Shown: positions 1-10,734 of the stretch, piece after piece | Position numbering within the stretch: position 1 is the stretch's first letter | Layout: each line of letters opens with the position of its first letter | Assembly (NCBI RefSeq): GCF_032854445.1 | Contig: NC_088303.1 | Span: 7,015,501-7,079,500 of the forward strand | Origin: Liolophura sinensis | Lineage: Eukaryota > Mollusca > Polyplacophora > Chitonida > Chitonidae | Reading direction: 5' to 3' | DNA length: 64,000 nt | The notes under the pieces: model-generated | Databases searched by the model: none | Told to the model about the DNA's origin: nothing | Seen by the model: the letters and a program-made list of their open reading frames with translations, nothing else | Translations under genes and position numbers: made by a program

Positions 1-1252
1 CGCTCCATTGATAAGATTGACTCAGGCCACAGAAATAAAAAAAACCTAGGTTAAACTCCTGACAGCAGAACTACTAGAAATTTAAATACCGCTATTAACC
101 CAAATCGATACCTCCTGAGCTACAAAGGTCAACTATAAATACTCAGAGAAAAACATTAAACAATGCAAAACATAATAACAAAAACGTATCAAGGGAAAAA
201 GGAAACACAATAACAATATTAAGGGTATAACAAAAAACTACCTTGAATACAAAATGCATGAAATGATACATTTTTTCAGGATCACTGCTAATTAGAACAA
301 TACAAATGACAGCAAAAACAACAGATCCCTATGGAAGACAGAAGCGGCCACCCGATATCTTTAGTTTATCTCCCCAGCTCAAGAACTACACAATATCCAA
401 AACCTCGTGAGATTATAACATTTTCTTCTTTTCTCTACTCTCTTATCCTCGCCATTTCATAACCCCGCGAGTAGAGATCTCGAGAATAAAAGGCGAGAAG
501 GACCGCTCGAGTTCCGCGATTGGCAAAGCGCGGTTCCACAACAACATTTGTACTATATTTTTGTTATTCTCGCGCGGTTTGTCAATGACCGCAGGCTATT
601 AACAACTAATCTCGCGTTTTTGAGTTCTCGACTAGATGTCAAAGCATACGGCGACTGTTTATACATGTACTAACCATTTGCCTTTACCCATAATCCTGGG
701 CGAATTTGATTTAGTAAGGCATACATCCTTGAGTACAGCGTTAAACACAATTTAAATCAATAAATGAAGAACACACACAGAGAAATAAATACATCCTTGA
801 GACGTTAATTACATAGATCTTCCATAGAGATACAGCAATATTATTTTACACAAATCAGGAGAACAGAAACTCACATTTTAAAGCTGAAGGGAACTACATA
901 AGATGTCCGAAAACCCAAATCTAGAACAGCGTGGAACAATATAGTTACCTAAAGAAAGCAGAAATCCGTGCACATGTTTTTGTTGTAAAAAGCCTAGTCT
1001 GTTTGGTAATGAGTGATCTCTTCTCTGCTGCGCAGGGATTGATGTGATATCAAAATCTGATCTTTTTAAGCTGAGTCACAAGTTTTAAAGATGAGAATGA
1101 TTTTACGAAACTTGCAAATCTCTCCATATGTCGAATTTACATAGATTTGCATGTGAGAGGTTACACCGGTATCTTCATCACACGTCTTCATCAGGTTTGT
1201 CAGTAACCTGCGAATGCTCATTAGTTTCTCCCTGGCTTTGCAGGGTTTTTTC
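1..1252. other. Noncoding stretch with a small CpG-dense patch
   Basis: No convincing gene is visible. Around 455-640 the otherwise AT-rich sequence becomes rich in CG dinucleotides, with repeated CTCGAG, CGCG and GCGCGGTT words and an inverted CCAAT box (ATTGG near 520). This could be a promoter fragment or an old GC-rich transposon end; nothing decides between them. Around 940-1010 there is a diverged resemblance to 14570-14640 (matching words around the phrase 'aaatccgtg...tgttgtaaa'), suggesting an unnamed dispersed repeat. Confidence 0.3.
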
Positions 1253-1330
1253 ACATCATAGTGTTGGTCGCCGTCGTACAGATATAATATTCTTCAGTAC
1301 GACATAAAACATTAATCAAATAAATAAATC
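1253..1330 (+). repeat. SINE-A 3' fragment
   Basis: The segment carries the 3' signature of the SINE family called A here: 'gccgtcgtac', then 'atattctt', then 'acaccaatcaaat'-like sequence ending in an AAATAAATAAAT tail. The 5' tRNA-like head is missing, so it is a 5'-truncated copy. Full-length copies at 45868-46125 and 62812-63079 give the family structure. Confidence 0.75.
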
Positions 1331-1859
1331 ATCTCTATTCGCTTAGCACAGGCTTAACGAAAATAGCAAACAGTGGCCTTTTGACACCCGCTAGTTACCC
1401 GATCAAAATGATCGGGGAGGGAAGGAGCGAAGGGGTTGGGGCCTTAAGTAACGGAATGTCTGCATAACACCCCAATTGTTAAAATGATGGAACAGAGGCG
1501 CCGAAGTAAAATAGAGCGTTCCTAGGACATTTCCCTGTACGTAACATCGAGTGCTGTAAACAGTTTATCCGTGTATGTAGCTACTTTCCCACAAGTCAAG
1601 ACTATCTTTCCGACAGTTTCGCGTCTGAAGTCGGCTTGACTCGGAAAGCTACTCATTTCTCCTTTGAGATCTTTTAATTGTCTTGGTTATGTCTTAGCGC
1701 AGCCTCGTTTTTGTTGAGTCTTAGATGGTCGGCAAGCTTCCACAGTCGTGACTTTGTCTTGCTTGATCGTGCATTTATCTTGATTCGCTAGCAAGTATCG
1801 TCAATTGAAAGGGGTTTGTCGTCATTAAGTCGTCACCATTTTTGGGGTCCAACGGCTGT
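1331..1859. other. No recognisable feature
   Basis: No ORF with coding character, no SINE or LINE signature and no clear inverted repeat was seen here. Confidence 0.4.
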
Positions 1860-2006
1860 CTATATGGTCACCGCTCGCTCAATCCTGGCCTTAATGCGAC
1901 CGAAGTGGTCTTGGAACAAGCCGGGGTCCATAGACTGGAAGCTCCGGAAACCTTGCCTGTGCTCTAGTGCTAACTCTCCCATCTTGTACTGCCCATACGC
2001 TGGGCA
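1860..2006 (-). pseudogene. Relic resembling the N-terminal part of a PIF/Harbinger (HARBI1-like) nuclease
   Basis: On the minus strand an open 48-codon segment reads ELALEHRQGFRSFQSMDPGL followed by FQDHFGRIKARIE, ending at a TAG at 1860-1862. In invertebrate Harbinger nucleases a similar stretch (an acidic-basic 'E..RGF..F.RM.P..F.ELL.R..PRI' pattern) precedes the DDE domain. No DDE residues and no terminal repeats are present, so this is at best a short fossil. The assignment rests on pattern memory of the family, not on an alignment. The plus-strand ORF over the same bases has no coding character. Confidence 0.35.
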
Positions 2007-2202
2007 TCTCAGAATACAGGGCCTCACCCATAACATCCTATGGTGCCTCTGTTGCCTTGTTACCTCCTAGCCCTCCGCTGCTACCACACAATGGCCTCCG
2101 TAATACCCGCAGCAGCACTACAGACAATCACATCTCCCACATCTTGAGGGACGTCTTTATCTTGAGGGATCAAGCTTCGTACTAAAAAACTTAAAAAATG
2201 GT

Positions 2203-2424
2203 ACTTGTTGCGGTCAGAACTGAGAGGTTAGAACAAGGAAACAAGACTGCATGGCCCGGTGTCAGTATAATGTGACTCGTGTCTTCGGCATGATACTTCC
2301 ATTCCGGCAGCATTTTGGCGGCATGGTCTGGGCCTGTAACAAGAAGACATAGACACATCTAATGACTGCTCGTCGTCATATGAAGGAAAAATTGAAAACG
2401 TACGACGTTAAACCCCAAGCATAC
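2203..2424 (+). repeat. SINE-B copy
   Basis: A second SINE family (B). Its landmarks are 'cggtgtcagtataatgtgac', then 'gtcttcggcatgatacttcc', 'ctgtaacaagaagac', and a 3' end 'cgtcgtcatatgaa...aaattgaaaacgtacgacgttaaaccccaagca'. The same family is seen at 61185-61445 and as antisense 3' fragments at 14312-14365 and 44293-44363. The 3' tail is interrupted by the solo LTR that starts at 2425, and the remaining ATAC repeats lie at 3178-3200. Confidence 0.75.
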
Positions 2425-2602
2425 TGTTATGTGCGCGACTGCCGTCAGTTTCTAAATATAGCTTGCCACTGTTTACATATGCTAAGTTCAGGGAGTGCTG
2501 TCTTCCTCTACCTTAGAATATTCCAGAATGCGCTCAGTTCGGTTCCTGTTTGTTTACATCAAGTGTTCTGGAATTTTCTTATTCTGGACAATTCCACCAG
2601 GC

Positions 2603-2609
2603 TATATAA
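2603..2609 (+). promoter_or_regulatory. TATA box of the solo LTR
   Basis: TATATAA in the context 'ggctatataagacc', about 180 bp into the LTR, is well placed for a U3 promoter. Confidence 0.55.
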
Positions 2610-3062
2610 GACCTATGAAAGCCGGTCAAGCGGAGAGAACAGAGAACAGAGAAAGGAGAATTATTGAGAGTTTGGATGCTTTCGCTGTGTATTAGTTTAG
2701 TAGGCCTTTTGTACTGAATTTTGGTGTCTCTATAGCCTCTGACTTTGTTATATCCTATCTCCACCGAGCACCTCTTCAGTCTGAACTTGTATGTTTAATT
2801 TGTGCTCTTGTATACACAGTGCCTATTAGTACACGGACCCTGTCTGTGGAATTTTGTGTATATTTCGTCATACACTCAGTTATACTGTGGATTTTCCCTC
2901 TTGTGAATTTGCCTCTGAGCATTTATGCCTGTGTGGTATATATATTGTGGAATATATGCGACCGTAAGTACTTTAGTATTTGTATAGATACTGCTATCCT
3001 TTCTTGTTAAACTTAAGTACTTTAGTATTTGTATAAGTCTTATTATCTGTTCTTGTTGAGCT

Positions 3063-3083
3063 AATAAATTGTTGTAAAATAAA
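3063..3083 (+). promoter_or_regulatory. Polyadenylation signals of the solo LTR
   Basis: AATAAA occurs at 3063-3068 and 3078-3083, about 100 bp before the LTR end, followed by a T/G-rich stretch (ctgctggttttggtt). This fits the R-U5 border. Confidence 0.5.
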
Positions 3084-3177
3084 ATCTGCTGGTTTTGGTT
3101 ACTTTTTTGTGCAACTAAGCTGTCGTGTATTTCGAACAAGCCATCTCTTTATAATACAGACAGTTTGGGTCGTAACA

Positions 3178-3200
3178 ATACATACATACATACATACATG
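3178..3200 (+). repeat. (ATAC)n tract, tail of SINE-B
   Basis: Short tandem ATAC repeats directly after the LTR. They continue the 'ccaagcatac' SINE-B tail found before the LTR and supply the LTR target duplication. Confidence 0.7.
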
Positions 3201-3519
3201 CACAAAAATAGCTATTCAGTCGATGTCCCCATGGCGGAGTGTTTATTTGCCTGGTTGGCGTGGGATGAGCTGTATGTATGTTGTCTAGCCACGATGATCA
3301 CTGGATAATAACGCCCCCAAACAGCAATCTGGGTGACACGTTATATAGACTAAATACCTCCTTCCCTTTCATCTTAATCGTTGCTTACCTCTGGAGGATT
3401 CGAGCAGATGAATCAGTGGTTGACATTTAATCTGTACCATTGTTCAATCACTTCAGAAATATTGATTACAGCGACAAATCAATGAGGCACCGTCAGATCT
3501 GGAGGGAATCGCAAGTCCG
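3201..3519. other. No recognisable feature
   Basis: Noncoding by inspection, with no transposon signature recognised. Confidence 0.35.
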
Positions 3520-3810
3520 CTATTTTCCTTAAATGGATCCTTGTCCAAGGCCACTACTTATTACCGTTTCTCTGAGATAGACAGGGATTATGTGATCATT
3601 CTGTCTACATGTACATGGGTTATGTGATCATTCTGTCTACAAGAACTATCAGACTATCAAAGCGAGGGTAGTGCTACTAATTTAGCATCACTTCTTTCAA
3701 ATCAAATTGTCCTCTTTCTCTAGCGATCCCCCATATTAATTTTGGTTGGCCAGATTGGAAGGCATCGACCGACCAGTGGATTCGCCGGTGTCAATTAGGC
3801 AACCTTATTT
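3520..3810 (+). repeat. Diverged copy of noncoding repeat block beta
   Basis: The sequence follows the same word order as the beta blocks at 24300, 28340 and 34260: 'ggatccttgtccaaggccac', a run ending in 'agatag', 'ctgtctac', 'atttagcatcac', and 'attggaaggcatcgacc'. It holds a local tandem duplication of about 23 bp (ggttatgtgatcattctgtc, near 3590 and 3617). No ORF. Confidence 0.5.
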
Positions 3811-3999
3811 TTACTAATTAAATTAAAACCAAAATGAAAATCTCTGAGTTTAAAGAGCAAATAACAACCTCGTTCCCCATTGAAGCTATACAGAGTATTC
3901 AATCTTTTGCAGCAAAACTTGACAGCAATTGATAACGTGCTATTCGTCACTTGCAAGAGAACAATGGGGAATTGAGCTTGGATTGGAATCGCCTTTCAG

Positions 4000-4712
4000 C
4001 GTAAGCTGGTAAGTTATTCGGAATAGATAGAGACATTATATTTCAATATGTTAAAAACCAGAAGGAAGAAATTAGATTGCCCTTTTCTTCTAAAAACAGA
4101 AGGTTATAATCGCCCTCTTAATATAGATGAACTGAAACCTGGATTAAAAAAGGCACACGTTATTATAAGTTTCTGAACCATTTACCGCCTGAGCCACTTA
4201 AGACTCTCTAGGACGTGCTTAATGATTTTTGGATTACTGGTGATTTCCGCACCTCATGAAGGGAGGCGTGTATCATCCCCGTGCTCAAATAGGGTAAGGA
4301 TCATACAGATGCATCTAATTACCGTCCTATAGGTCTTACCAGCTGTGTTTGTAAGACTGTGGAACGTATGATAAATAACAGACTTGTTTCTTTTTTAGAA
4401 ACAAACAGTTCAATATCTAATATACAGTGTGGTTTTTGGCAAGGGTGATTAAATAGTTCGATTTGAAACTTTCATTCCGAATGGTTTTATTAATAGTGAA
4501 TACTTTTTTTGCGACCTTGAGGAGGCCTATGACACCAAATGGAAATATGGGATTTTAAAGGACTTTTCTGAGATGGGCCTTAAAGGTCGATTACCGATAT
4601 TTTTTATCGGATCGACGGTTTAAGGTACTGGTGGGGTCTACTCTTTCTGACTCTCATGAGCAGGAATTGGGTGTTCCTCAGAGGGGTGTATTATCGTCAA
4701 GCATTGTTTAGC
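4000..4712 (+). pseudogene. LINE N3, left part: linker and N-terminal RT (interrupted)
   Basis: Conceptual translation in broken frames gives KNQKEEIRLPFSSKN, then LNHLPPEPLKTL, NDFWITGDFRTS, CIIPVLK and NYRPIGLTSCVCKTVERMIN, then FEEAYDTKWKYGI-like and VLVGSTLSDSHEQELGVPQ-like sequence. These are the linker and RT fingers/palm start of the same LINE family as N1. Several stops and frameshifts make it dead. It stops abruptly at 4712 in the 'LFSI' segment, and the downstream half resumes on the same strand at 11962, because LINE N2 inserted here. The 5' limit is uncertain; homology is clear from about 4060. Confidence 0.8.
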
Positions 4713-5915
4713 ATAAATGAATGAATGCATGAGTATGGACGAACGCCACCTCGGCAATATTTCAGGCATGTCGTGCCAAGAATATGTTCAAACCAAGAAA
4801 CCGCGAATACTTTTCGACATGATCTCACGAACAATCAAAATTTACAGGAAAACAGACGAAACAATTTTAAAGCAGTTAAAAAAACTAAATGTCAGTTAAA
4901 ATTTGAAAACCACAGTTTTTAATTTTGTGCACTGGAATATATATCAATTTAATTCTCTACAGGCCAACAGCCTTCAAAACATTAATATAGCAGCATCGTC
5001 CGCAACACTGTTAAACAGGTCAAATATAGAGTTGCGTAGAATCTTTGCCAAATATGGACAAAGTCTACACAGGCAACCAGGATGTGTTTGATGCCGTACC
5101 GGGCAACACGTCCAACACTTTCGGGAGTGCTGCTCCCATCCAGGATAAAATTGTGTGTTAGACAAGAATGTTCGATACGGCATTTTGTTAAAACGATTTG
5201 GTCTCTACGAGACATGTCAAGAGTATAAGTATTATAGCCAATGTCAGGAGGAGTACCATGCAGTTTGTTATGGACATGTACATCCCATTCACCCTGCCAA
5301 AGGCGAAGAACCTATCGAAGAATATCAGGCTTAAAACCAATATATGGGATTTTAACCAGTATGACTTGGTATACAACAGAATATAATATATTTACCTCTT
5401 TTAATTTATTTTCTATGTATGGCTAATATTTCAAGGATCAACAGATTTTTAAATTTACTATTCCCAATTGCCAAAAGCAAGAAAGCGAGTCGCTGCATAT
5501 CACTGCCCTCTCGGCATGCCCAGTAGAAACATATGATAAGGCCAGGAGTATAGCCCCGGCCTCTGCAGAAAAGATTGAAGATAGGGATGGAAGACGAAAA
5601 GAAGTTACTTGCTGCTCTAAGACAGCCGCAGCCGCAGCCTCAGCCGCAAAATGCCGCCATCCTTTAACTCATGAGTCTATATAAATTCACAATCCGAGTA
5701 ATTAGCCTTAATTTCAGCAAAACTGCTGAATTATCAGAGGATTCGTATTGGGTTTTTTGTGCTTTAGGAGATCAAATATCAATTTAAGCTGTTGAAGAAG
5801 CCAGGGAAGAGAGTCTGGAAAAGAAACTGGGGCTATGTCCCCAAGTTTAATGGTCCCTCACACGTACATCGAACGAAGGGAACATTTAGTATATTTCTCT
5901 ACATATGATGGATTG
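4713..5915 (-). pseudogene. LINE N2, 3' part: RNase H remnant, terminal zinc finger, 3'UTR
   Basis: Minus-strand translation of 4982-5215 gives SRRDQIVLTKCRIEHSCLTH followed by NFILDGSSTPESVG and YGIKHILVACVDF. This is the C-terminal zinc-finger domain found after RNase H in I-like LINEs; here the second CxxC cysteine is lost. Degenerate RNase H sequence lies at about 5400-5900. The 3' end (4713-4760) has an ATTC-type tetranucleotide tail, as in N1. N2 is itself split: N1 inserted at 5915, and the 5' remainder is at 11298-11961. Confidence 0.8.
5905..5915. repeat. Target-site duplication of LINE N1 (left copy)
   Basis: atgatggattg, repeated exactly at 11298-11308 on the other side of N1. The N2 sequence is continuous across the two copies. 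Confidence 0.85.
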
Positions 5916-6179
5916 AATGAATGAATGATTATGGTTTAACGCCGCTTCGGCAATAGCCATATCGTGGCGAGAGCAAGGTGAAAACACGAGGCGGTTGAGG
6001 TTTCCGATGTAGTCAGAACATCACAAATGAAACATAAATGCTTGGACACGTTAAAAACAGATTAGAACAATCAAAACAGTTAATTCTCAAAAACTCGTAT
6101 TTTTAAAAAATGGTATAGCAAGAAATGTATTTATAACTTTTTATCGATACAATTTTTATATATCAATGATTATATCTTA

Positions 6180-6510
6180 TGATAAAGACCAAAAGCCTTC
6201 AAATAATTTGTGACGATATCGTCAGCGATGTTGTCAAATAAATCATATATAGACTTGACTGTGTAGAATTTCTCCCGAACATGGGAAAAGTCCACACAGT
6301 CAACCAAGATATGTTTAATGCCGTATTGGGCATCACATCCAACACACTTGGGAGCACTACTCCCATGTAAGATGAAATTGTGTGTTAGATGAGAATGCCC
6401 AATACGACACCCTGTTAAAACGACTTGGTCTCTACGAGACGTTCGCCAAGTATAGGTATTGTAGCCAATGACAGGGTGAATAGCATGCAGTTTATCACAG
6501 ATTTGCAATT
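6180..6510 (-). pseudogene. LINE N1 ORF2 C-terminal zinc-finger domain
   Basis: Translation gives HPVIGYNTYTWRTSRRDQVV, then GCRIGHSHLTHNFILHG, APKCVGCDAQYGIKHILVDC and FSHVREKFY. The CVGC...HILVDC pattern is the CCHC-type finger that follows RNase H in I-like LINEs and is thought to bind nucleic acid. The 112-codon segment is open and ends at the element's stop before the 3'UTR. Equivalent fragments lie at 4982-5215 (N2) and 48600-48727. Confidence 0.8.
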
Positions 6511-6559
6511 CCCATTCACCCTACTAAAGGTGACGAATATATTTAAGAATTTTGGACTT

Positions 6560-7140
6560 CATGTGAGTATCAGGGATCTTAGTCTTAGATATGGGTTTAT
6601 TGAGAGCAGCTTTCGCTTCCCTGTCTGCGACTGTTTCAATGGATCCCAGTATGACTTGCTATCCAACAGAATATAATATCTTTACCTCTTCTTATTAGTT
6701 TTCTATGTATGGCTAAAATTTGAAGTTTTTTTAAGTTATTATTTTGTAATGCCAGTTATTATTTTGTAATGCCAAAAGGCAAGATAAAGAGTCACTGCAT
6801 ATCATCGCATATCAAGAAATATATAAGGGCAGGAGTATAGCTCTGGCCTCGGCAGAGAATATGGAAAAAGAGGATGGAAGACGAAAGGAAGAGACTCGCT
6901 GCTCCATGACAGCCGCAGCTGTAACCCTGTCCCCATCCTTTGACCCGTCAGTGTATATAAATTTATAATCCATATAAGTTGCCTTAATTTTAGCAAAACT
7001 TGTTGAATTATAGAACGATTTATATTAGATATATTATATCTACGTAGATCGAATATTAGTTTGGGTTGCGGAAGAAGCCATGGAGGAGGCTCCGGAAAAG
7101 ACACCGGAGCTATGTTCTCCAGCTTGATGTTGGTTTCCAC
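6560..7140 (-). pseudogene. LINE N1 ORF2 RNase H domain (frameshifted)
   Basis: Reading in two frames, the segment gives NLYT(D/L)TG, SKDGDRVTAAAVMEQRVSSF, then FSAEARAILL and a degenerate SDSLSCLLAL; near 6640 there is TVADREAKAALNKP. These are RNase HI landmarks: the first Asp region, the EARAI glutamate helix, the SDS aspartate and the final aspartate in ADREAKAA. Frameshifts near 6960 and 6830 and a probable loss of sequence between 6830 and 6680 break it. Confidence 0.7.
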
Positions 7141-7329
7141 AATATAGTCTCGTATGCGAAGACCAAACGAAGGGATATTATTGTGATTTTTATGAAATTT
7201 GTCTACATAAGATGGATTGAAAACACAGTCGTAGGCAGGGTTTGTTGGATGAGCTTTAAGCTTTGTAGCATATTGAAGGCTCAGTTTTAATCCAACTTAG
7301 ACCTCACCAAAGAACGACATAAATTAAGT

Positions 7330-8060
7330 AAAACAGATCGGTCAGCACCCCAATCGGTGCTAGACACGACCTTAATTATATCGAGAGCCTTTGTACATTT
7401 AGCTTTAAGCATTTTTGTATGATGTATAAAAGATAGGTTACTATCAAAAATTATACCTCAAAATTTTGTTTCTCCAACAGTTTTAATCTGCTCACCACAA
7501 AAATTAAGCTCAGGGTCAGGATGAAGTTTCCGTTTATTACAAAAATGCATACCGACGGTTTTAGACGTTGAAAATCTAAAACCATTTTCGGTTGCCCATT
7601 TCTCGATTTTATTGAGACAAAGTTGCAACTGACGTTCGATATTATTCATATTCTTAGCTCGGTAGCAGATAAGGAAATCATCCACGTATAAAGAACCCTC
7701 TGTGCCAAATTTTAATGTTTTTGCTAGGTTATTTATTTTTATACTAAACAGAGTTGGTGATAGAATGCTGCCCTGGGGTATACCCATTTCCTGCTCATAA
7801 GAGTCAGAAAGAGTGGACCCCACCCGTACCTTATACTGACGATCAGATAAAAATTGTGATATAAATATTGGTAAGCGACCTTTAAGACCGATATCCGCCA
7901 TGTCTTTTAAAATGCCATATTTCCAAGTGGTGTCCTGGACCTTTTCAAGGTCGAAAAATATTGACGCCACATGTTCGTTATTAATGAAGCCGTCGCGAAT
8001 AAAAGTTTTAAATCGAACAAGGTGATCCATGGTAAATCTACCACAAGGACCACAAGCAGT
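7330..8060 (-). pseudogene. LINE N1 ORF2 reverse transcriptase domain
   Basis: The open 190-codon part (7458-8030) reads MDHLVRFKTFIRDGF, SIFFDLEKVQDTTWKYGI (motif A, F-D), PQGSILSPTLFSI (motif B) and SLYVDDFLICY (motif C YVDD at 7677-7688), then NGFRFSTSKTVGMHF (motif D). Downstream, ALDIIKVVSSTDWGADR marks the thumb. About 300 bp of the fingers is missing at about 8055, where ...AHDTACGP joins CGRFTMDH; LINE N3 keeps this piece at 4160-4470. A second deletion at about 7290 removes the segment that N2 keeps at 11361-11558. It cannot encode a working RT. Confidence 0.9.
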
Positions 8061-8114
8061 ATCGTGGGCCTTTCTTAATGCAATTTTAAGTTCCTCGATG
8101 TTAAAAGGACGATT

Positions 8115-8630
8115 TTAATCTTTTAAATTTTTAGAAGAAAAGGGCAATTTAATTTTCTCCTTCTGGGTTTTATTATGTTGGAATTCTTGAGTATAATTCT
8201 CAGAAGTATATATATTATCTCCATTTTTTAAATGCTGGACTTTTGCTTTATTAGTTTTGCCCTTGAGTTTCTGAGCCATGTTCCAGACCTTATGCATGGG
8301 TGTTTTTGATGTTATCCCCGAAACAAAGTTCCGCCGACAAGATCGTCTCTTGGACTTGAGTAATCGACGAGCCTTAGCTCGAAAAATACGAACCTGGTTT
8401 AAATTATTATCAGTAGGACAATGATTAAATCTGCGTTCAGCCTTTTTGCGGTCCTTTATGGCTTTACCACAGTTATTGTCGTACCAGGGTTTACATTTGG
8501 ATTTGGGATTTGTCGAAGTCTTAGGTATAGTTCTATCGGCAGCTCGTAATACAAGCTCATTAAATTTTAATACAGGATCATCTGCTGCATTGAGAGTCTC
8601 TGAAGAGATAACAGCAGAACATCTCAAATG
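8115..8630 (-). pseudogene. LINE N1 ORF2 linker between endonuclease and RT
   Basis: The 170-codon open segment contains CKPWYDNNCGKAIKDRKKAE and ARRLLKSKRRSCRRNF, then TPMHKVWNMAQKLKGK and KEKIKLPFSSKN. The 'PWW/PWYD..C' followed by an Arg/Lys-rich helix is the usual endonuclease-RT linker of Jockey and I LINEs. It ends at a stop near 8117, before the RT segment. Confidence 0.8.
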
Positions 8631-8679
8631 CGATCCAATCTGCTTATCGAATTTCCACCTAGCTACAGGTTCTTAAGAA

Positions 8680-9350
8680 TTAGAAGTGATATGCTTTAAG
8701 ATTATAGGAAAATGGTCACTACCACAAAGATCGTCATGCATCTTCCAAGAAAAATCAAGGAGAAGTGATGGATATGTGATGGTGAGATCGATAGCAGAAT
8801 AAGTGCCATTACCGGGATGTAAATAGGTATTAGAACCATCATTGGAATAACACAGTTCCTTCTTCGATGAGAAGTCTTCCACTATCTTGCCCTTATTAGT
8901 TATGTTATTTCTGCCCCATAGGGGTTATAGGAATAAAAAGTCTCCCATAATTATAAAAGGTTTTGGCAATTGTTCTATTAAATTATGTATCTGAAAAGCT
9001 GACAAAGAAATGTTAGGAGGAATATACACGGAACATAATGTGATTGTTTTAGACAATGAAACACGGACGGCCACAGCCTAAAGCGCTGTATCCACAGCAA
9101 CAAGGTTGTGAATAATATTGTTTTTGATGAAGATCGAGGAGCCGCCTGCAGCTCGCTCTTCTGAATTTGAATTTGAATTTGAATAAGTGCTATAGATTGA
9201 ATAATTTTTAAGAATTATTTTATCTTTGTCAGACGTCTTCAGATGAGTTTCCTGAAGACAAAGGGCAATAGGATTTAGTAATTGAACTAGCTGTGTTAAT
9301 TCATTAAAATTTACCTTAAGACCTCGACAATTCCACTGTATAATTTTGTC
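8680..9350 (-). pseudogene. LINE N1 ORF2 apurinic-like endonuclease domain
   Basis: Translation shows the ordered APE motifs: QWNCRGL near the start, ALCLQETHLK (catalytic Glu), VYIPPN, IIMGDF (Asp), and CGSDHFPIILKH (SDH). This enzyme nicks target DNA for target-primed reverse transcription. A TAA follows GDFLFL, and another stop precedes EPVARWKFDKQIG, so at least two nonsense changes interrupt the domain. Confidence 0.85.
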
Positions 9351-9379
9351 TAAAGTAGATGTTATGGAGGAAGGCGTAT

Positions 9380-10700
9380 GGGTGATTTCTCTTTATGTTT
9401 GGACCCCGGACGACCCTGCCTTGGAGCTCTGCTGGAAGATCTCCCCGGAGCGGCTGGTGTATTCATCACATCCACATCTGATGTTGAAGGACCAGGGACC
9501 TCCAACGATCCAAACATATTAAAAGTTTGGATTGGGCCCTTACTGGCCTTAGAGAGGCGCTCCGTGGGGCCACTAAGTTTATTATTTTGGTTATGAGATT
9601 TATTTTCGGACTTTGTTCTGGGAGTTTTGTTTTTGGCTTGATCAGGTTCAGGTTTATCAGTTTGTGGTGTAATATTTACTGTTTTTTTTTTTATTTACTG
9701 TGGTTGTCTGGGTTGAACAGGAATTACGGGCAGGTTGAGCAGCAGGCTGTAAAGGTATGGAACTAGGCTTGTCGTTTTCAATGCGCCAAGGCATTGAAGT
9801 TTGAGTAGCAACAGATGCTACTCTCTTGATCACATTGGCAAACGGATATTGCAGTGAAGTATTTGACAGGGAGGCCAATTTGCGGACCTACTGATAAGAG
9901 ATATTGTTTTTGTTTTTAAATTTATTATTTGTTTTTCCTTACGGAAAAGCGGACAGTCCCTAGAAGAGACCATGTGATCTCCACTGCAGTTGGAACACTT
10001 AACTGTGTTGCTGCAGCCGAAACCATCATGAAATTTGCTGCCACATCTGAAACAAACAAGTTTATTTTTACATTGTCCCTTGCCGTGACCAAATTTTTGG
10101 CAAGTGAAACAACGTGTAGGATTAGGTATATATAAATCCACATTAACCCTATACGGGGCCATTGTAGATATACGATGGCAGAGAGGCACTATTAAAGGTC
10201 AAAAGATATGTATTTAATTTGAGGATGATGCCAGGTTTTTTTGTTGTGGAACGCATAACTCTGGCAACACCCTGTGGGTTCAACTCTGAACAGATTTCCT
10301 CTTCAGATAAGTCAATGATATCTCAATCCCTATCACGTATTATTCCCTGAGAGCTGTTCAAGGAAGTGTGAGGGGATGTATAAACAGACATATTAGAGAT
10401 TTTCTCCAGAAATAATAAATTTTTTGATTGTTGTTTCCAGGAACATTCGATGAGAATGTCCCCGGATCGCAGTATTTTAACAGATTTTAAACCGCCTTCT
10501 AAAGCTCTTTTTAGCAGAAAAGGATGGATTTTTGAGGCCGGCTTCTGTTCACTCCTAGTAGAGAGAACGATGAAAGCCAGCCTTTGTCCTGTCTATTATC
10601 AACCGGATCGGATAAAGCTTCCAACTTCCTCTCTTTATCAGCACCTGAAATGGGCTGGGACGAAGTTCGGATCGATATATTTGAGACGTTAAGAGAAGGG
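9380..10700 (-). pseudogene. LINE N1 ORF1 (gag-like, three CCHC knuckles)
   Basis: In broken frames the N-terminal half reads IRGHSHRMFLETTIKKF-type sequence, matching the SGDILIE segment of the other copies. Next come SEEEICSELNPQGVARV and VDLYIPNPTRCFTCQKFGHG, then three knuckles: CFTCQKFGHGKGQC, CFRCGSKFHDGFGC and CSNCSGDHMVSSRDC (about 9957-10118). The 9830-10189 segment is open. ORF1 proteins of this type coat the LINE RNA. The C-terminal part (9380-9830) is low-complexity and frameshifted. Confidence 0.85.
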
Positions 10701-10734
10701 TTTATGGAACTCATAATATATATCTAACAAAATT

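Larger units (their letters stand above)
2425..3177 (+). mobile_element. Solo LTR of a gypsy-type retrotransposon
   Basis: The 753-bp segment begins TGTTATG and ends CGTAACA, giving the TG...CA form with imperfect 7-bp inverted ends. It is flanked by the 4-bp direct repeat ATAC (2421-2424 and 3178-3181), the duplication size of gypsy-like integrases. Inside are a TATA box (2603-2609) and two AATAAA signals (3063, 3078), as expected for a complete U3-R-U5. No primer-binding site or gag/pol follows, so this is a solo LTR left by LTR-LTR recombination. A short direct repeat (aagtactttagtatttgta) lies near 2967 and 3015. ORFs in the interval are chance. Confidence 0.7.

Noticed and set aside
1816-2185. 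Plus-strand open frames of 84 and 72 codons
   Set aside because: They overlap each other and the minus-strand Harbinger-like frame, and have no protein-like pattern.
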